Notes under the pieces: generated by a model
The model's database searches: none
What the model saw: only the letters and a program-made list of their open reading frames with translations
Told to the model about the DNA's origin: nothing
Made by a program: the position numbers and the translations under genes
Shown: in pieces, positions 1 to 10,016 of the stretch
Layout: every line of letters begins with the position of its first letter
Position numbering within the stretch: the stretch's first letter is position 1
Assembly: GCF_002292295.1 (NCBI RefSeq)
Contig: NZ_DBBS01000018.1
Coordinates: forward strand, 246,422-310,421
From: Sphingomonas sp. UBA978
Lineage (GTDB): Bacteria; Pseudomonadota; Alphaproteobacteria; Sphingomonadales; Sphingomonadaceae
DNA length: 64,000 nt
Reading direction: 5' to 3'

Positions 1-675
1 CGACACCATCCGCAGCGCGATGCCGTGCGACATCGCCAGATGGCGCGCGCCGCGCCGCGCGCCCAGCGCGAGGACCACGGCCATCCCGGCCATGACGAAC
101 CCACGCAGCGCGAGCACGCCCGGCGGCAGCATGCCGAGGCCATAGCCCAGCGTGGTGACGATCAGGTCGCCGCCCCACATCCCGGCGACCGCGACGACGA
201 GCGGCCCGGGCGCGCGGCCCGGCGCGACATCGCCGCCGATGGCGACGTGATGGACGAGGACGAGGCCGACCGCCGCCGCGAGCATCCGCGCCAGCAGGCG
301 CGCGGTGGCGACCGAGGCCAGGGCGTCGGTGCCGAGCGGCATCGTTCCGATCACCGCGAGCAGCGCCGCCATCACGGTGATCGCCGCGGCGACGACATAG
401 ACGGCGAACAGCGGCACATTGCCGGTCCGGGCGCTGCGCACCAGCATCGCGAGCAGCGCGAGCCAGGCGAGATTGCGCAGCGATTCGGCCAGCCGGGCGA
501 CGACGTCGCTGGTGCCGATCCCGGCGACGGCCAGCGCCCACAGGGCGGTGACCGCGCAGGCGACGACCAGCGTCGCACGCGGCCATCCGACGGCGGGATG
601 GCGCAGCCAGGCGAAGGCCAGCCCGCCGAACGCCAGCGCCGCCAGCGCATGGCCCCACAGGATCAGCGCCGCCAT
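1..675 (-). CDS. prsK: PrsK-like XrtA/PEP-CTERM system histidine kinase, N-terminal membrane region (partial)
   Basis: The reading frame starts at ATG 675 and runs off the left edge with no stop, giving 225 residues. These are almost all hydrophobic helices separated by short Arg/His loops (opening MAALILWGHALAALAFGG), about seven membrane segments. The start lies only 4 bases after the stop of the XrtA-type sugar transferase, so the two are almost certainly co-transcribed. A multi-spanning sensor region directly downstream of that sugar transferase is what is expected of PrsK, the membrane histidine kinase of PEP-CTERM/exosortase loci, which pairs with the PrsR regulator. The GAF and kinase domains would lie outside the window, so the name rests on context and the membrane region only. 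Confidence 0.7.
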   Translation of the reverse strand, partial: MAALILWGHALAALAFGGLAFAWLRHPAVGWPRATLVVACAVTALWALAVAGIGTSDVVARLAESLRNLAWLALLAMLVRSARTGNVPLFAVYVVAAAITVMAALLAVIGTMPLGTDALASVATARLLARMLAAAVGLVLVHHVAIGGDVAPGRAPGPLVVAVAGMWGGDLIVTTLGYGLGMLPPGVLALRGFVMAGMAVVLALGARRGARHLAMSHGIALRMVS

Positions 676-679
676 CGGC

Positions 680-2068
680 TCAGCGCGCGCCCGACGGCCA
701 CAGCACCACGCGCAACGTCTGCAGCAGGATCAGCAGGTCGAGGAAGGGCGAATAGTTCTTGGCGTAATAGAGGTCGTATTCCAGCTTGTGGCGCGCATCC
801 TCGATCGAGGCGCCATAGGGATAGTTGATCTGCGCCCAGCCGGTGATGCCCGGCTTCACCATATGGCGTTCGGCATAATAGGGCAGTTGCTGTTCGAGCT
901 GTTCGACGAATTGCGGGCGTTCCGGGCGCGGGCCGACGAAGCTCATCTCGCCCTTCAGCACCGCCCAGGTCTGCGGCAGTTCGTCGATCCGGACCTTGCG
1001 GATGAACCGCCCGATCCGGGTGACGCGCGGGTCGTCCTTGTCCGCCCACACCGCCTTGCCCGCGACCTCGGCATCCTGCCGCATCGAGCGCAGCTTCACG
1101 ATCTCGAACCCCTCATTGTAGAGGCCGACGCGACGCTGCCGGTAGAAGGCCGGCCCCCGCGATTCGAGCTTGATCGCGACGGCGGTGACGAGAATCACCG
1201 GCAGCGTCAGGATCAGCAGCACCAAGCTGGCGCCGACGTCGAAGGCGCGCTTGAAGACGCTCGACAGCATCCGCCCCGAGGCGAAGCCGTCCGAAAAAAT
1301 GAGCCACGACGGATTGACCGAATTGAGGTCGATCCGTCCCGTCTCCCGCTCGAGGAAGCTCGAAATCTCGCTGACCGCCACGCCCGTCGTCTTGACGCGC
1401 AGCAGGTCCTTCAGCGGCAGGGCGTTGCGCCGCTCCTCCAGCGCCAGCACCACCTCGGTGGCGCCATGGTCGACGACGTGCGCGGCGAGATTGGGGATCG
1501 CGTCGCGGGGCACGGCGCCGGCCACGACGGGGCTCGCCTCCCCCATCGCGACATAGCCGGCGACGACGACATTGGCGCCGGGTATGGCGGCGAGCGCACC
1601 GATCCGTGCCGCACGATGGCCGGCGCCGAGCACGATGATCCGCCGCTTGAACGTATCGCCGCCCAGCGTCCGGCCAAGCACCGCGCGCACCACCACCAAC
1701 AGGAAGGCCGCGATCAAGGTCGCATAGGCGAGATTCGATCGCCACAGGGCGAGCGGCGGCACGAGGAAGAACAGGATCGACAGGAACGACACGCCGAGCA
1801 GGATCGCCACCGCGAGCCGCGCCGCGGCGAAACGCAGCGACAGGAAGGAGGCGACGCCATAGGCGCCGACCGCGATCAGCGCGATCTGCAACGCCACGGC
1901 AAAGGCGAGCAATTGCGGCAAGCGGGTGGCGACCGGCTCGACCAGCATGCCGATCTGGCGCGCGCGAATCACCCAGCCCAGCTCCGCCGCCGTCATCAGC
2001 AACAGCATGTCGACCAGACCGAGCAACAGCACGGCATAAGGAACGTAATGCTTGAACAGGCGGATCAT
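680..2068 (-). CDS. XrtA/PEP-CTERM-associated sugar transferase (polyprenyl-phosphate sugar phosphotransferase, EpsB-like)
   Basis: A 462-residue membrane enzyme that would transfer the first sugar-1-phosphate onto undecaprenyl phosphate in exopolysaccharide synthesis. The N-terminal ~130 residues form four or five membrane helices. A Rossmann-like segment (IIVLGAGHRAARIG) follows near residues 145-160. The C-terminal ~190 residues are a full bacterial sugar-transferase domain: KRAFD then a membrane hairpin, VRIDELPQ near 358, FVGPRPERP near 378 and KPGITGWAQ. The domain order and length fit the subfamily tied to exosortase XrtA loci. It is followed after 4 bases by a PrsK-like kinase and faces a mannose-1-phosphate guanylyltransferase. 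Confidence is high for the enzyme class and good for the XrtA association; the sugar is unknown. Confidence 0.88.
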   Translation of the reverse strand: MIRLFKHYVPYAVLLLGLVDMLLLMTAAELGWVIRARQIGMLVEPVATRLPQLLAFAVALQIALIAVGAYGVASFLSLRFAAARLAVAILLGVSFLSILFFLVPPLALWRSNLAYATLIAAFLLVVVRAVLGRTLGGDTFKRRIIVLGAGHRAARIGALAAIPGANVVVAGYVAMGEASPVVAGAVPRDAIPNLAAHVVDHGATEVVLALEERRNALPLKDLLRVKTTGVAVSEISSFLERETGRIDLNSVNPSWLIFSDGFASGRMLSSVFKRAFDVGASLVLLILTLPVILVTAVAIKLESRGPAFYRQRRVGLYNEGFEIVKLRSMRQDAEVAGKAVWADKDDPRVTRIGRFIRKVRIDELPQTWAVLKGEMSFVGPRPERPQFVEQLEQQLPYYAERHMVKPGITGWAQINYPYGASIEDARHKLEYDLYYAKNYSPFLDLLILLQTLRVVLWPSGAR

Positions 2069-2226
2069 GCCCGCGTTCTCCGGCGACGCCTGTAAGCTTT
2101 TCCGACAGGCACAGTCGGCAGTCGCAGAAAAAAGCGAAGAAATCTTGAACAGGACTTCACTTGCATCGTTTCGCTGGCGAGACTTTCTGCGCTAGAGGAG
2201 GTCGTCCAAGGAGTTCAGCCCGTACC

Positions 2227-3264
2227 ATGACGATCGTACCTGTGATCCTCTCCGGGGGGTCCGGCACCCGCCTGTGGCCGATGTCCCGGCCGGAAATGCC
2301 CAAGCAGCTGCTCGCGCTGACCGCCGAGGAAACCATGCTCCAGCTGACCGCGAAGCGCGCGCATGGCGAGGCCTTCGCCGCGCCGATCGTCGTCGCCAAC
2401 GCGCGTCATGCCGATCACATCGACGAACAGCTCGCCGCCGCCGGCGCGACGCCGCAGGCGGTGATCCTGGAACCGGTCGCGCGCAACACCGCGCCGGCGA
2501 TCGCGCTCGCCGCTCTGGCCGCCGGTGCCGAGGACGCGCTGCTGGTGATGCCGTCCGACCATGTCATCGCCGACATCCCCGCCTTCCATGCCGCGATCGA
2601 GGCGGCGATGCCGCTGGTCGCCGACGGCTGGCTGGTGACGTTCGGGATCGCGCCCGACGCGCCCGAAACCGGCTATGGCTGGATCAAGGTCGGCGAACCG
2701 CTGTCGAACGGCGTCCACCGCGTCGCGCGCTTCGTCGAAAAGCCGATCCGCGAGCGCGCGGAAGAGATGCTGGCGTCGGGCGACCATGCCTGGAACGGCG
2801 GCATCTTCCTGTTCCGTGCCGACATCTTCCTCGGCGCGCTCGCCGCGCATGCCCCGGCGATGCTGACCGCGACGCAGGATGCGATGCGGCTGGCGCGGCG
2901 CGAGGGCACGCGCATTCATCCCGACGCGGAGGCCTTCGGTGCATCGCCGGACGATTCGATCGACTATGCGGTGATGGAGCGCGCCGAGCGAGTCGCCGTC
3001 GTCCCGGTCGCGATGGGCTGGAACGACGTCGGCAGCTGGGACGCGCTGCACGCGATCAGCGACCGTGACGACGACGGCAACGCGCATCGCGGCGAGGTGC
3101 TCGCAATCGACACGCGCGACTGCCTGATCCGGTCCGACGGCATCCGCATCGCCACGGTCGGCGTCAGCGACCTGATCGTCGTGGCGAGCGGCAACGACGT
3201 GCTGATCCTGCCGCGCGGCCGCAGCCAGGAGATCAAGAAACTGATCGAGGCGATGAAGACCTGA
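2227..3264 (+). CDS. manC: Mannose-1-phosphate guanylyltransferase (GDP-mannose pyrophosphorylase)
   Basis: Makes GDP-mannose from mannose-1-phosphate and GTP, a precursor for exopolysaccharide. The 345-residue protein begins TIVPVILSGGSGTRLWPMSR, the nucleotide-binding signature of the family, followed by PKQLL, the ILEPVARNTAPAIALA loop and a VEKP motif near residue 160. It has only the nucleotidyltransferase domain; the C-terminal mannose-6-phosphate isomerase domain of the ~470-residue bifunctional AlgA/ManC type is absent. An in-frame ATG-less extension back to 2161 exists, but ATG 2227 is preferred because the family motif begins eight residues in and AAGGAG lies at 2208-2213. It is divergent from the XrtA sugar transferase, which fits a shared exopolysaccharide role. 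Confidence 0.93.
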   Translation: MTIVPVILSGGSGTRLWPMSRPEMPKQLLALTAEETMLQLTAKRAHGEAFAAPIVVANARHADHIDEQLAAAGATPQAVILEPVARNTAPAIALAALAAGAEDALLVMPSDHVIADIPAFHAAIEAAMPLVADGWLVTFGIAPDAPETGYGWIKVGEPLSNGVHRVARFVEKPIRERAEEMLASGDHAWNGGIFLFRADIFLGALAAHAPAMLTATQDAMRLARREGTRIHPDAEAFGASPDDSIDYAVMERAERVAVVPVAMGWNDVGSWDALHAISDRDDDGNAHRGEVLAIDTRDCLIRSDGIRIATVGVSDLIVVASGNDVLILPRGRSQEIKKLIEAMKT

Positions 3265-3283
3265 CGACGGGTGCTTCGCCCGT

Positions 3284-3844
3284 CTAGTCGCAGGCGAACA
3301 TCTCGGCGTGGGGGACGGTGAGGCCGAGCGACGGCAGCACCGTATCGGTCGGCAAGAACGGCGTGTCGGTCCAGTCGTCGCCATGGCGCTGGCTGGTCGT
3401 CACCGTCTCCGCCTCCGGATCGACGAAGACGATCGTATCGACACTGGCGATCATCCGATATTCGTCCTTCTTCACGCGCAGATCCAGCTCCCGGGTCGAG
3501 GGTGACAGGATCTCGAAGATGACCCGCGGGGCGTTCAATCGGACGTCCCTGCCGGTGTCGATCGGCGTGCCGCAATCGATGGTGACGTCCGGATAGCGAA
3601 CCGACAGGTCGTGCGGCTTTACCGACATGTCCGATCCATAAGGCCGACAGCCGGTGCCGCGGAGGCGCGTGCCCAGGGCTATGATGATATTGGCCTGTAC
3701 GCGGGCATGATCGCGCGATCCGCCTGCCATCATGCGGATATGGCCGTTGTCGAGTTCCGCCTTCAGATCGGGACCGAAGTCGATCTGGTAGAATTCGTCC
3801 GCCGTCAGCAGGCGCGGCGTGGAATAGGCGAACGGGCTGGCCAT
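3284..3844 (-). CDS. Uma2-family (DUF820) restriction-endonuclease-fold protein
   Basis: A 186-residue protein with the Uma2 layout: an N-terminal TADEFYQIDFG segment, a small beta region (AELDNGHIRMMAG), SVRYPDVTIDCG with the Asp of the PD-(D/E)XK core, then IFEILSPSTRELDLRVKKDE giving the E...K part of the active site. The fold is that of a nuclease, but the cellular role of Uma2 proteins is not established. The gene stands alone, converges on manC with a 19-base gap, and has no partner gene beside it. No antitoxin-like neighbour is visible. Confidence 0.85.
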   Translation of the reverse strand: MASPFAYSTPRLLTADEFYQIDFGPDLKAELDNGHIRMMAGGSRDHARVQANIIIALGTRLRGTGCRPYGSDMSVKPHDLSVRYPDVTIDCGTPIDTGRDVRLNAPRVIFEILSPSTRELDLRVKKDEYRMIASVDTIVFVDPEAETVTTSQRHGDDWTDTPFLPTDTVLPSLGLTVPHAEMFACD

Positions 3845-3877
3845 GGGCGCGATATAACCCGGACTGGCGGCAAGACA

Positions 3878-3907
3878 AAGGGCCGGGGGATCGCTCCCCC
3901 GGCCCTT
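3878..3907 (-). terminator. Rho-independent terminator downstream of groEL
   Basis: Perfect 13-bp GC-rich stem (3878-3890 with 3895-3907) around a 4-base loop. On the minus strand the stem is followed by TTTGTCTTG, a short U-rich run, suiting termination of groES-groEL. On the plus strand it is followed by CGTTTTT, so it may work in both directions. It also separates groEL from the Uma2 gene. Confidence 0.8.
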
Positions 3908-3994
3908 CGTTTTTGGAACGCACAGCGGCGGGGCCGCTGTCTGGACGTCAGACCGGTCCGGCGTTGCCGGCCGGCTGGCCGTTCTGATTCCGTA

Positions 3995-4021
3995 TTCGGG
4001 GCAGGCATCGCCTGCCCCGAA
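3995..4021 (-). other. Perfect 12-bp hairpin just after the groEL stop codon
   Basis: TTCGGGGCAGGC at 3995-4006 pairs perfectly with 4010-4021 around the 3-base loop ATC, ending six bases from the groEL stop. The base run after it on the minus strand is not U-rich, so it looks like a 3-prime end or stability hairpin and not an intrinsic terminator by itself. The true terminator lies about 90 bases further on. Confidence 0.6.
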
Positions 4022-4027
4022 GCTGGA

Positions 4028-5671
<1,644 letters not shown>

Positions 5672-5721
5672 GGTGGCTACCCTTTCAGAAAATGATTGGA
5701 AGTATCAGGAAGACGAACCGC

Positions 5722-6009
5722 TCAGCCGACGATGCCGAGGATGTCGCTTTCCTTCATGATGAGCAGGTCTTCGCCGTCGACCTTGACCTCGGTGCCCGAC
5801 CACTTGCCGAACAGGATCTTGTCGCCGGCCTTGACGTCGAGCGGGGTGATCGTGCCGTTCTCGGCGCGGGTGCCGGTACCGACGGCGACGACTTCGCCCT
5901 CCTGCGGCTTTTCCTTGGCGGTGTCGGGGATGATGATCCCGCCAGCCGTCTTTTCCTCGGCCTCGACGCGCTTCACGAGGACGCGGTCATGCAACGGACG
6001 AAAAGTCAT
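5722..6009 (-). CDS. groES: Co-chaperonin GroES (10 kDa)
   Basis: The lid of the GroEL chamber. The 95-residue sequence starts TFRPLHDRVLVKRVEAEEKT and contains GGIIIPDTAKEKP, the mobile loop that binds GroEL, and KILFGKWSGTEVKVDGEDLL near the C-terminus. Length and motifs are standard. It is the first gene of the groESL operon; its ATG lies 36 bases from the CIRCE operator, so it is likely repressed by HrcA and induced by heat. Confidence 0.99.
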   Translation of the reverse strand: MTFRPLHDRVLVKRVEAEEKTAGGIIIPDTAKEKPQEGEVVAVGTGTRAENGTITPLDVKAGDKILFGKWSGTEVKVDGEDLLIMKESDILGIVG

Positions 6010-6045
6010 TGCGAAGTCCCTCTTTTAATCAGTGTGACAGATTTC

Positions 6046-6070
6046 TGGCACTCACGTTATGCGAGTGCCA
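6046..6070 (-). promoter_or_regulatory. CIRCE operator (HrcA-binding inverted repeat) of groESL
   Basis: TGGCACTC at 6046-6053, nine-base spacer, GAGTGCCA at 6063-6070. The consensus is GCACTC-N9-GAGTGC within slightly longer arms, so both arms and the spacer length match exactly. Its place 36 bases upstream of the groES start fits HrcA repression. The hrcA gene itself is not in the window. Confidence 0.93.
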
Positions 6071-6272
6071 ACGCCGCGGATATGTGGCGGAGGGGATGAG
6101 TCGTCAAGGTGGTCGCGGAACCAAAATTCGCCGGATGCGTGCCCGGGCGACGGACCGTGGGCGAAACGCGACGCGAGCCGCCCGGCGCCATCCTGTCTTA
6201 CCGTCCTAATACGGACCGTTGCACCCTGCCCCGCGCTGCTCTAGCGCTGGGGCGGAATTGAAGGAGCATCGC

Positions 6273-8159
6273 GTGAAGCTGGTTCGGGGCGCATGGAAGC
6301 TGCTGGTGGCGATCAAGGACGGGCTGGTCCTGGTCGCGATGCTGTTGTTCTTCGGGCTGCTGTTCGCGGCGCTCAATGCGCGGCCGGGGACGAAGGCGAT
6401 CCCGACCGGCGCGCTCGTGCTCGATCTCAAGGGGACGATCGTCGAACAGCCCGAGGAACAGGCGCCGTTCGCCGCCTTGTCGGGGCAGCAGATGCCGCGC
6501 CAGTATCGCGCCCGCGACGTGCTGCGCGCGATCGAGGAGGCGCGCACCGACGATCGGGTCAAGGCGCTGGTGCTCGACCTCGACAGCTTCGGCGGCGGCT
6601 ATCCCGCGACGCTGAACGAGATCGCCGAGGCGATCCGCCGCTTCCGCGACACGAAGAAGCCGGTGCTGGCCTATGCCACCGCCTATACCGACGCCGGCTA
6701 TCGGCTGGCGGCGAACGCCAGCGAGATCTGGGTCAATCCGCTGGGCGGCACGCTGTTCACCGGACCGGGCGGCAGCCAGCTCTATTACAAGGGGCTGATC
6801 GACAAGCTCGGCGTCAACACGCACGTCTATCGCGTCGGCAAGTTCAAAAGCTTCGTCGAACCCTATACCCGCGCCGACCAGAGCCCCGAAGCGCGCGAGG
6901 CGAGCCAGCAATTGCTCGGATCGCTGTTCGGCCAGTGGCAGGAGGCGATCGCCAAGGCACGGCCCAAGGCGCAGGTCGCGCAGTTTCTCGCCAGCCCGGA
7001 TCGGCTGATCGTCGCCGCGAACGGCGACATCGCCAGGGCCAATCTGGCGGCGGGGATCGTCGACAAGCTCGGCGACCGCACCGCCTTCGGCCGGCGGGTC
7101 GCCGCGCTGGTCGGCAGCGACGCGCGCAAGCCGGCCGGCAATTTCACCCGGATCGGTTATGATTCGTGGATCGGCGCGCATCCGCTGTCGCGATCGGGCG
7201 ACAGCATCGGCGTGGTGACGATCGCGGGCGACATCGTCGACGGCGAAGGCGGCCCCGGCAGCGCGCATGGCGACACGATCGCGCGCCTCATCCTCGACGG
7301 GCTCGCCAAGAAGGACCTGAAGGCACTGGTCGTGCGCGTCGATTCGCCGGGCGGATCGGTGCTCGCCTCGGAGCGGATCCGGCTGGCGATCCTCGAGGCG
7401 AAGAAGAAGGGGCTGCCGATCGTCGTGTCGATGGGCGGGCTTGCCGCGTCGGGCGGCTATTGGGTGTCGACGCCGGGCGACGTGATCTTTGCCGAGCCGG
7501 CGACGATCACCGGGTCGATCGGCATCTTCGGCATCATCCCGACCTTCGAGAAGACGCTGGCGAAGCTCGGCATCACCACCGATGGCGTGAAGGCGACGCC
7601 GCTGTCGGGCCAGCCCGACGTCTTCGCCGGCACGACGCCGCAACTCGACACGATCCTGCAGGCGGGCATCGAGAACGGCTATCGCCAGTTCCTCGGCCGC
7701 GTCGCGCAGTCGCGCGGGATGACGCCGCAGCGCGTCGACAAAATCGCGCAGGGACGCGTGTGGGACGGCGGCACCGCGCGGCAGCTGAAGCTGGTCGACC
7801 GCTTCGGCGGCGTGCAGGACGCGATCGCCGAGGCGGCCAAGCGCGCGAAGCTCGACCCCGCCAAGGTCCATGCGGAATATCTCGAAAAGGAGCCGGGCTT
7901 CGCGGCGCAACTGGCGGCGAGCTTCGCCGACAAGAATGACGACGATGTGGCCGAGGGCGCGACCGGCGGCGACGTGTTCGCGCGGATCGCGGCGGAGCGG
8001 CGCGGGCTGCTCGCGCAGGCGCTGGGCGACGTGAAGCGGCTCGCGACCGCCGGATCGGTGCAGGCGCGCTGCCTCGAATGCGGCGGGCTGGGGCCGAGCG
8101 ACACCGCGGGCGCCGACGCCCGCCTGCTCGACCTGATCCTCACCCGGATCGGCCTGTAG
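6273..8159 (+). CDS. sppA: Signal peptide peptidase SppA, 67K type
   Basis: Inner-membrane serine protease that degrades signal peptides left after export. The 628-residue protein has one N-terminal membrane helix (LVLVAMLLFFGLLFAAL) and two tandem S49 domains. The general-base Lys is in VGKFKSFVEPYTRADQSP in the first half, and the nucleophile Ser in LAASGGYWVST in the second, as in the E. coli 67K enzyme (618 residues). GTG 6273 is chosen because AAGGAG sits at 6261-6266, six bases away; the in-frame ATG at 6219 lacks a ribosome site and adds an atypical extension. The C-terminus carries a short CLECGGLG segment not typical of the family. It abuts the next gene without a gap. Confidence 0.95.
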   Translation: MKLVRGAWKLLVAIKDGLVLVAMLLFFGLLFAALNARPGTKAIPTGALVLDLKGTIVEQPEEQAPFAALSGQQMPRQYRARDVLRAIEEARTDDRVKALVLDLDSFGGGYPATLNEIAEAIRRFRDTKKPVLAYATAYTDAGYRLAANASEIWVNPLGGTLFTGPGGSQLYYKGLIDKLGVNTHVYRVGKFKSFVEPYTRADQSPEAREASQQLLGSLFGQWQEAIAKARPKAQVAQFLASPDRLIVAANGDIARANLAAGIVDKLGDRTAFGRRVAALVGSDARKPAGNFTRIGYDSWIGAHPLSRSGDSIGVVTIAGDIVDGEGGPGSAHGDTIARLILDGLAKKDLKALVVRVDSPGGSVLASERIRLAILEAKKKGLPIVVSMGGLAASGGYWVSTPGDVIFAEPATITGSIGIFGIIPTFEKTLAKLGITTDGVKATPLSGQPDVFAGTTPQLDTILQAGIENGYRQFLGRVAQSRGMTPQRVDKIAQGRVWDGGTARQLKLVDRFGGVQDAIAEAAKRAKLDPAKVHAEYLEKEPGFAAQLAASFADKNDDDVAEGATGGDVFARIAAERRGLLAQALGDVKRLATAGSVQARCLECGGLGPSDTAGADARLLDLILTRIGL

Positions 8160-8720
8160 ATGATCGCCCTGCGCGCCGCGACGCCCGAGGATGCCGCCGC
8201 GATCGCGGCCATCTATGCACCGCACGTGCTCGCCGGCACCGTCTCGTTCGAGACGGAGGCGCCCGATTCGCGGGCGATACGGACCCGCATGGCGGCCTCG
8301 GCCGGGCTGTACCCGTGGATGGTCGCGACCAACGGCGATGCCACCGGCGGCGTGCTCGGCTATGCCTATGCGACGCGTTTCTCGGAGCGCGACGCATATC
8401 GCTGGGTGGTGGAGACGAGCATCTACGTCGCCGACGTCGCGCAGCGGCAGGGCGTCGGGCGATTGTTGTACGAGGCGCTGGTCGACACGCTCCGCGCGCA
8501 GGGCTTCGCCCAGGCAATCGGCCGGATCGCGCTGCCCAACAGCACCTCGATCAGCCTGCACGAATCGGTCGGCTTCCGCCGCGCCGGCGTGTTCCGGGCG
8601 GTCGGCTACAAGCATGGCCAGTGGATCGACGTCGGCTATTGGCAGTGCGAACTGGCGGAGCCAGCGGTGCCGCCGGCCGAGCCGAAGCGGTTCGCGGATG
8701 TGGGGGTGGTGCGGGGGTGA
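8160..8720 (+). CDS. GNAT N-acetyltransferase, phosphinothricin acetyltransferase-like
   Basis: A 186-residue GNAT enzyme that would acetylate a small amine with acetyl-CoA. It shows the Pat/Bar-type pattern: SIYVADVAQRQGVGRLLYEA, with the Q-x-x-G-x-G CoA-binding loop, then LPNSTSISLHESVGFRRAGV and GYKHGQWIDVGYWQ. The start ATG follows the sppA stop directly, so it is probably co-translated with sppA, though no functional link is evident. The substrate is not known; members of this family act on phosphinothricin, methionine sulfone/sulfoximine or other amino-acid-like amines. Confidence 0.87.
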   Translation: MIALRAATPEDAAAIAAIYAPHVLAGTVSFETEAPDSRAIRTRMAASAGLYPWMVATNGDATGGVLGYAYATRFSERDAYRWVVETSIYVADVAQRQGVGRLLYEALVDTLRAQGFAQAIGRIALPNSTSISLHESVGFRRAGVFRAVGYKHGQWIDVGYWQCELAEPAVPPAEPKRFADVGVVRG

Positions 8721-8954
8721 GGGGAACGGCAATTGCTATGCAAAAGCCGGAAGGTTAGCACCACTGTCGAGGTGCAAAGCGGATGGGCAGTTTACGCCCA
8801 ATGCTGGACGTTGGGGAGAACCCGCCGCCTCATCGACATCGGTCATTGACTCTAGGTAGCAGTTGCCCGCAAGAATTGGGCCAACAGCGCTCTGTCGGCT
8901 ATTAAGCTCGCAGCCGGCAAAAGCAGACGCAGCCGCTCCGCGCGTCCGCGCGAC

Positions 8955-9812
8955 TTAGCCGTTTTTGTTGGAAGGGTTGTCAAGCCTCACGCTAACGAGC
9001 TTTGGCGGCTCCCCTGGTGTGAGTTGAGGAGTCGAATTCCATGTCGGTTTTCCCAGTGACGCTGGTCCGTCAGGCGCACACTGATAATCCGTCACCGTTA
9101 TTTCAGTACCGGTCGACCAGCCATCCGTGAGAACGGTAATCCTGGCAGCCGCAATCGCTGCACGAAGCGCATCCCCAAAGAGCTGGACTGCCTCCAACCG
9201 AGGTGTGGGATCAGTCACCGGATCAAACCTCGGAATGTGTCGAAAGCTGTTTGCGGTCCGCTTTGCTCGAGAAAGTTTCTTCGGTTCAGTAACATGCTGA
9301 TAAACTTTTGCTTCACTGCCATAATGGCGCTTTAGCGACTCCCATACACGATAAAGATCGATCCATGGCGCATTGGGGATGAAATCGATAACAGCTTGTT
9401 GCAGGATTTCATCCTGACGTGCTCTGAGCAGCATAGAGGCTAGGTCCTGCCTAGATGCAAGCTGGTCTATCGGCTTGCGGATAATGACAGGCATCATTGT
9501 TGTTCGGCTCATTGAGAACCCGCCGCCATTGAACTCGTAAATTGTGCCAATCTCCAGCGGCTGGCAGCCATCAAGCAAATTCAGGCAACCTTGTAGCAGC
9601 GCGACATCAACGAGTGCCCGTTCTTTTGCCTCGCTTGCATCCGACGCATCGTCCCACGCGCTGGTGCGCAAGATCGGTACTTCGTCTGCCATGGAAATGA
9701 AGTACCAGCTGGGATTAAGTGCCCCCCCCTCCAGCTTGGACACCAGATTATCGATATCGAACTGATCGCCCTCGATCTGGACACCCCACCGCGATCTCAT
9801 CTCGATTGCCAT
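8955..9812 (-). CDS. Hypothetical protein, orphan gene in a low-GC island
   Basis: I do not recognise this 285-residue protein. It starts MAIEMRSRWGVQIEGDQFDI, has no signal peptide or membrane segment, and has a mixed alpha/beta look with a charged middle (EPKKLSRAKRTANSFRHIPR) and a Pro-rich C-terminus (TPQLTPGEPPKL). Codon use is clearly different from the neighbours: third positions are often A or T and codons such as ATA, TTA and AAT occur freely. The flanks (8721-8954 and 9813-10016) are also lower in GC and carry no gene I can support. This suggests recent transfer. The first 15 residues resemble the opening of a domain that binds a ligand, but no function can be given. Confidence 0.65.
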   Translation of the reverse strand: MAIEMRSRWGVQIEGDQFDIDNLVSKLEGGALNPSWYFISMADEVPILRTSAWDDASDASEAKERALVDVALLQGCLNLLDGCQPLEIGTIYEFNGGGFSMSRTTMMPVIIRKPIDQLASRQDLASMLLRARQDEILQQAVIDFIPNAPWIDLYRVWESLKRHYGSEAKVYQHVTEPKKLSRAKRTANSFRHIPRFDPVTDPTPRLEAVQLFGDALRAAIAAARITVLTDGWSTGTEITVTDYQCAPDGPASLGKPTWNSTPQLTPGEPPKLVSVRLDNPSNKNG

Positions 9813-10016
9813 GTGTCATTTCCGCCGATCGGTGGGATTGTGGCAATGCGGCTTAACGAACGGCGGCTTCGCCAACACAAAGCTAGAAAGCGGTCGGGCC
9901 GAAATCCAGCACTTTTCAGCGTTCGCGATGCAAAATTCACGGCATTCGCATCATGGCGGAAGCGCCCAAAATCAAGCTCGTCCATCCATGCATATCCCCG
10001 CCTCAAAAGCGTCGGC

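Noticed and set aside
419..2095. Long plus-strand open frame of 558 codons opposite the sugar transferase
   Set aside because: Rich in Arg, Ala, Gly and Asp with no family motif; it mirrors a real gene and is a codon-bias shadow typical of high-GC DNA.
3284..3844. Toxin or defence system around the Uma2-family gene
   Set aside because: It stands alone with no partner, methylase or antitoxin-like gene beside it, and Uma2 genes are common as singletons.
6198..8732. 844-codon minus-strand frame opposite sppA and the GNAT gene
   Set aside because: Low-complexity Arg/Asp/Gly-rich translation, antisense to two well-supported genes.
9797..10006. 69-codon minus-strand frame in front of the orphan gene
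   Set aside because: Overlaps the orphan gene start, has no ribosome site and no protein-like pattern; treated as non-coding.
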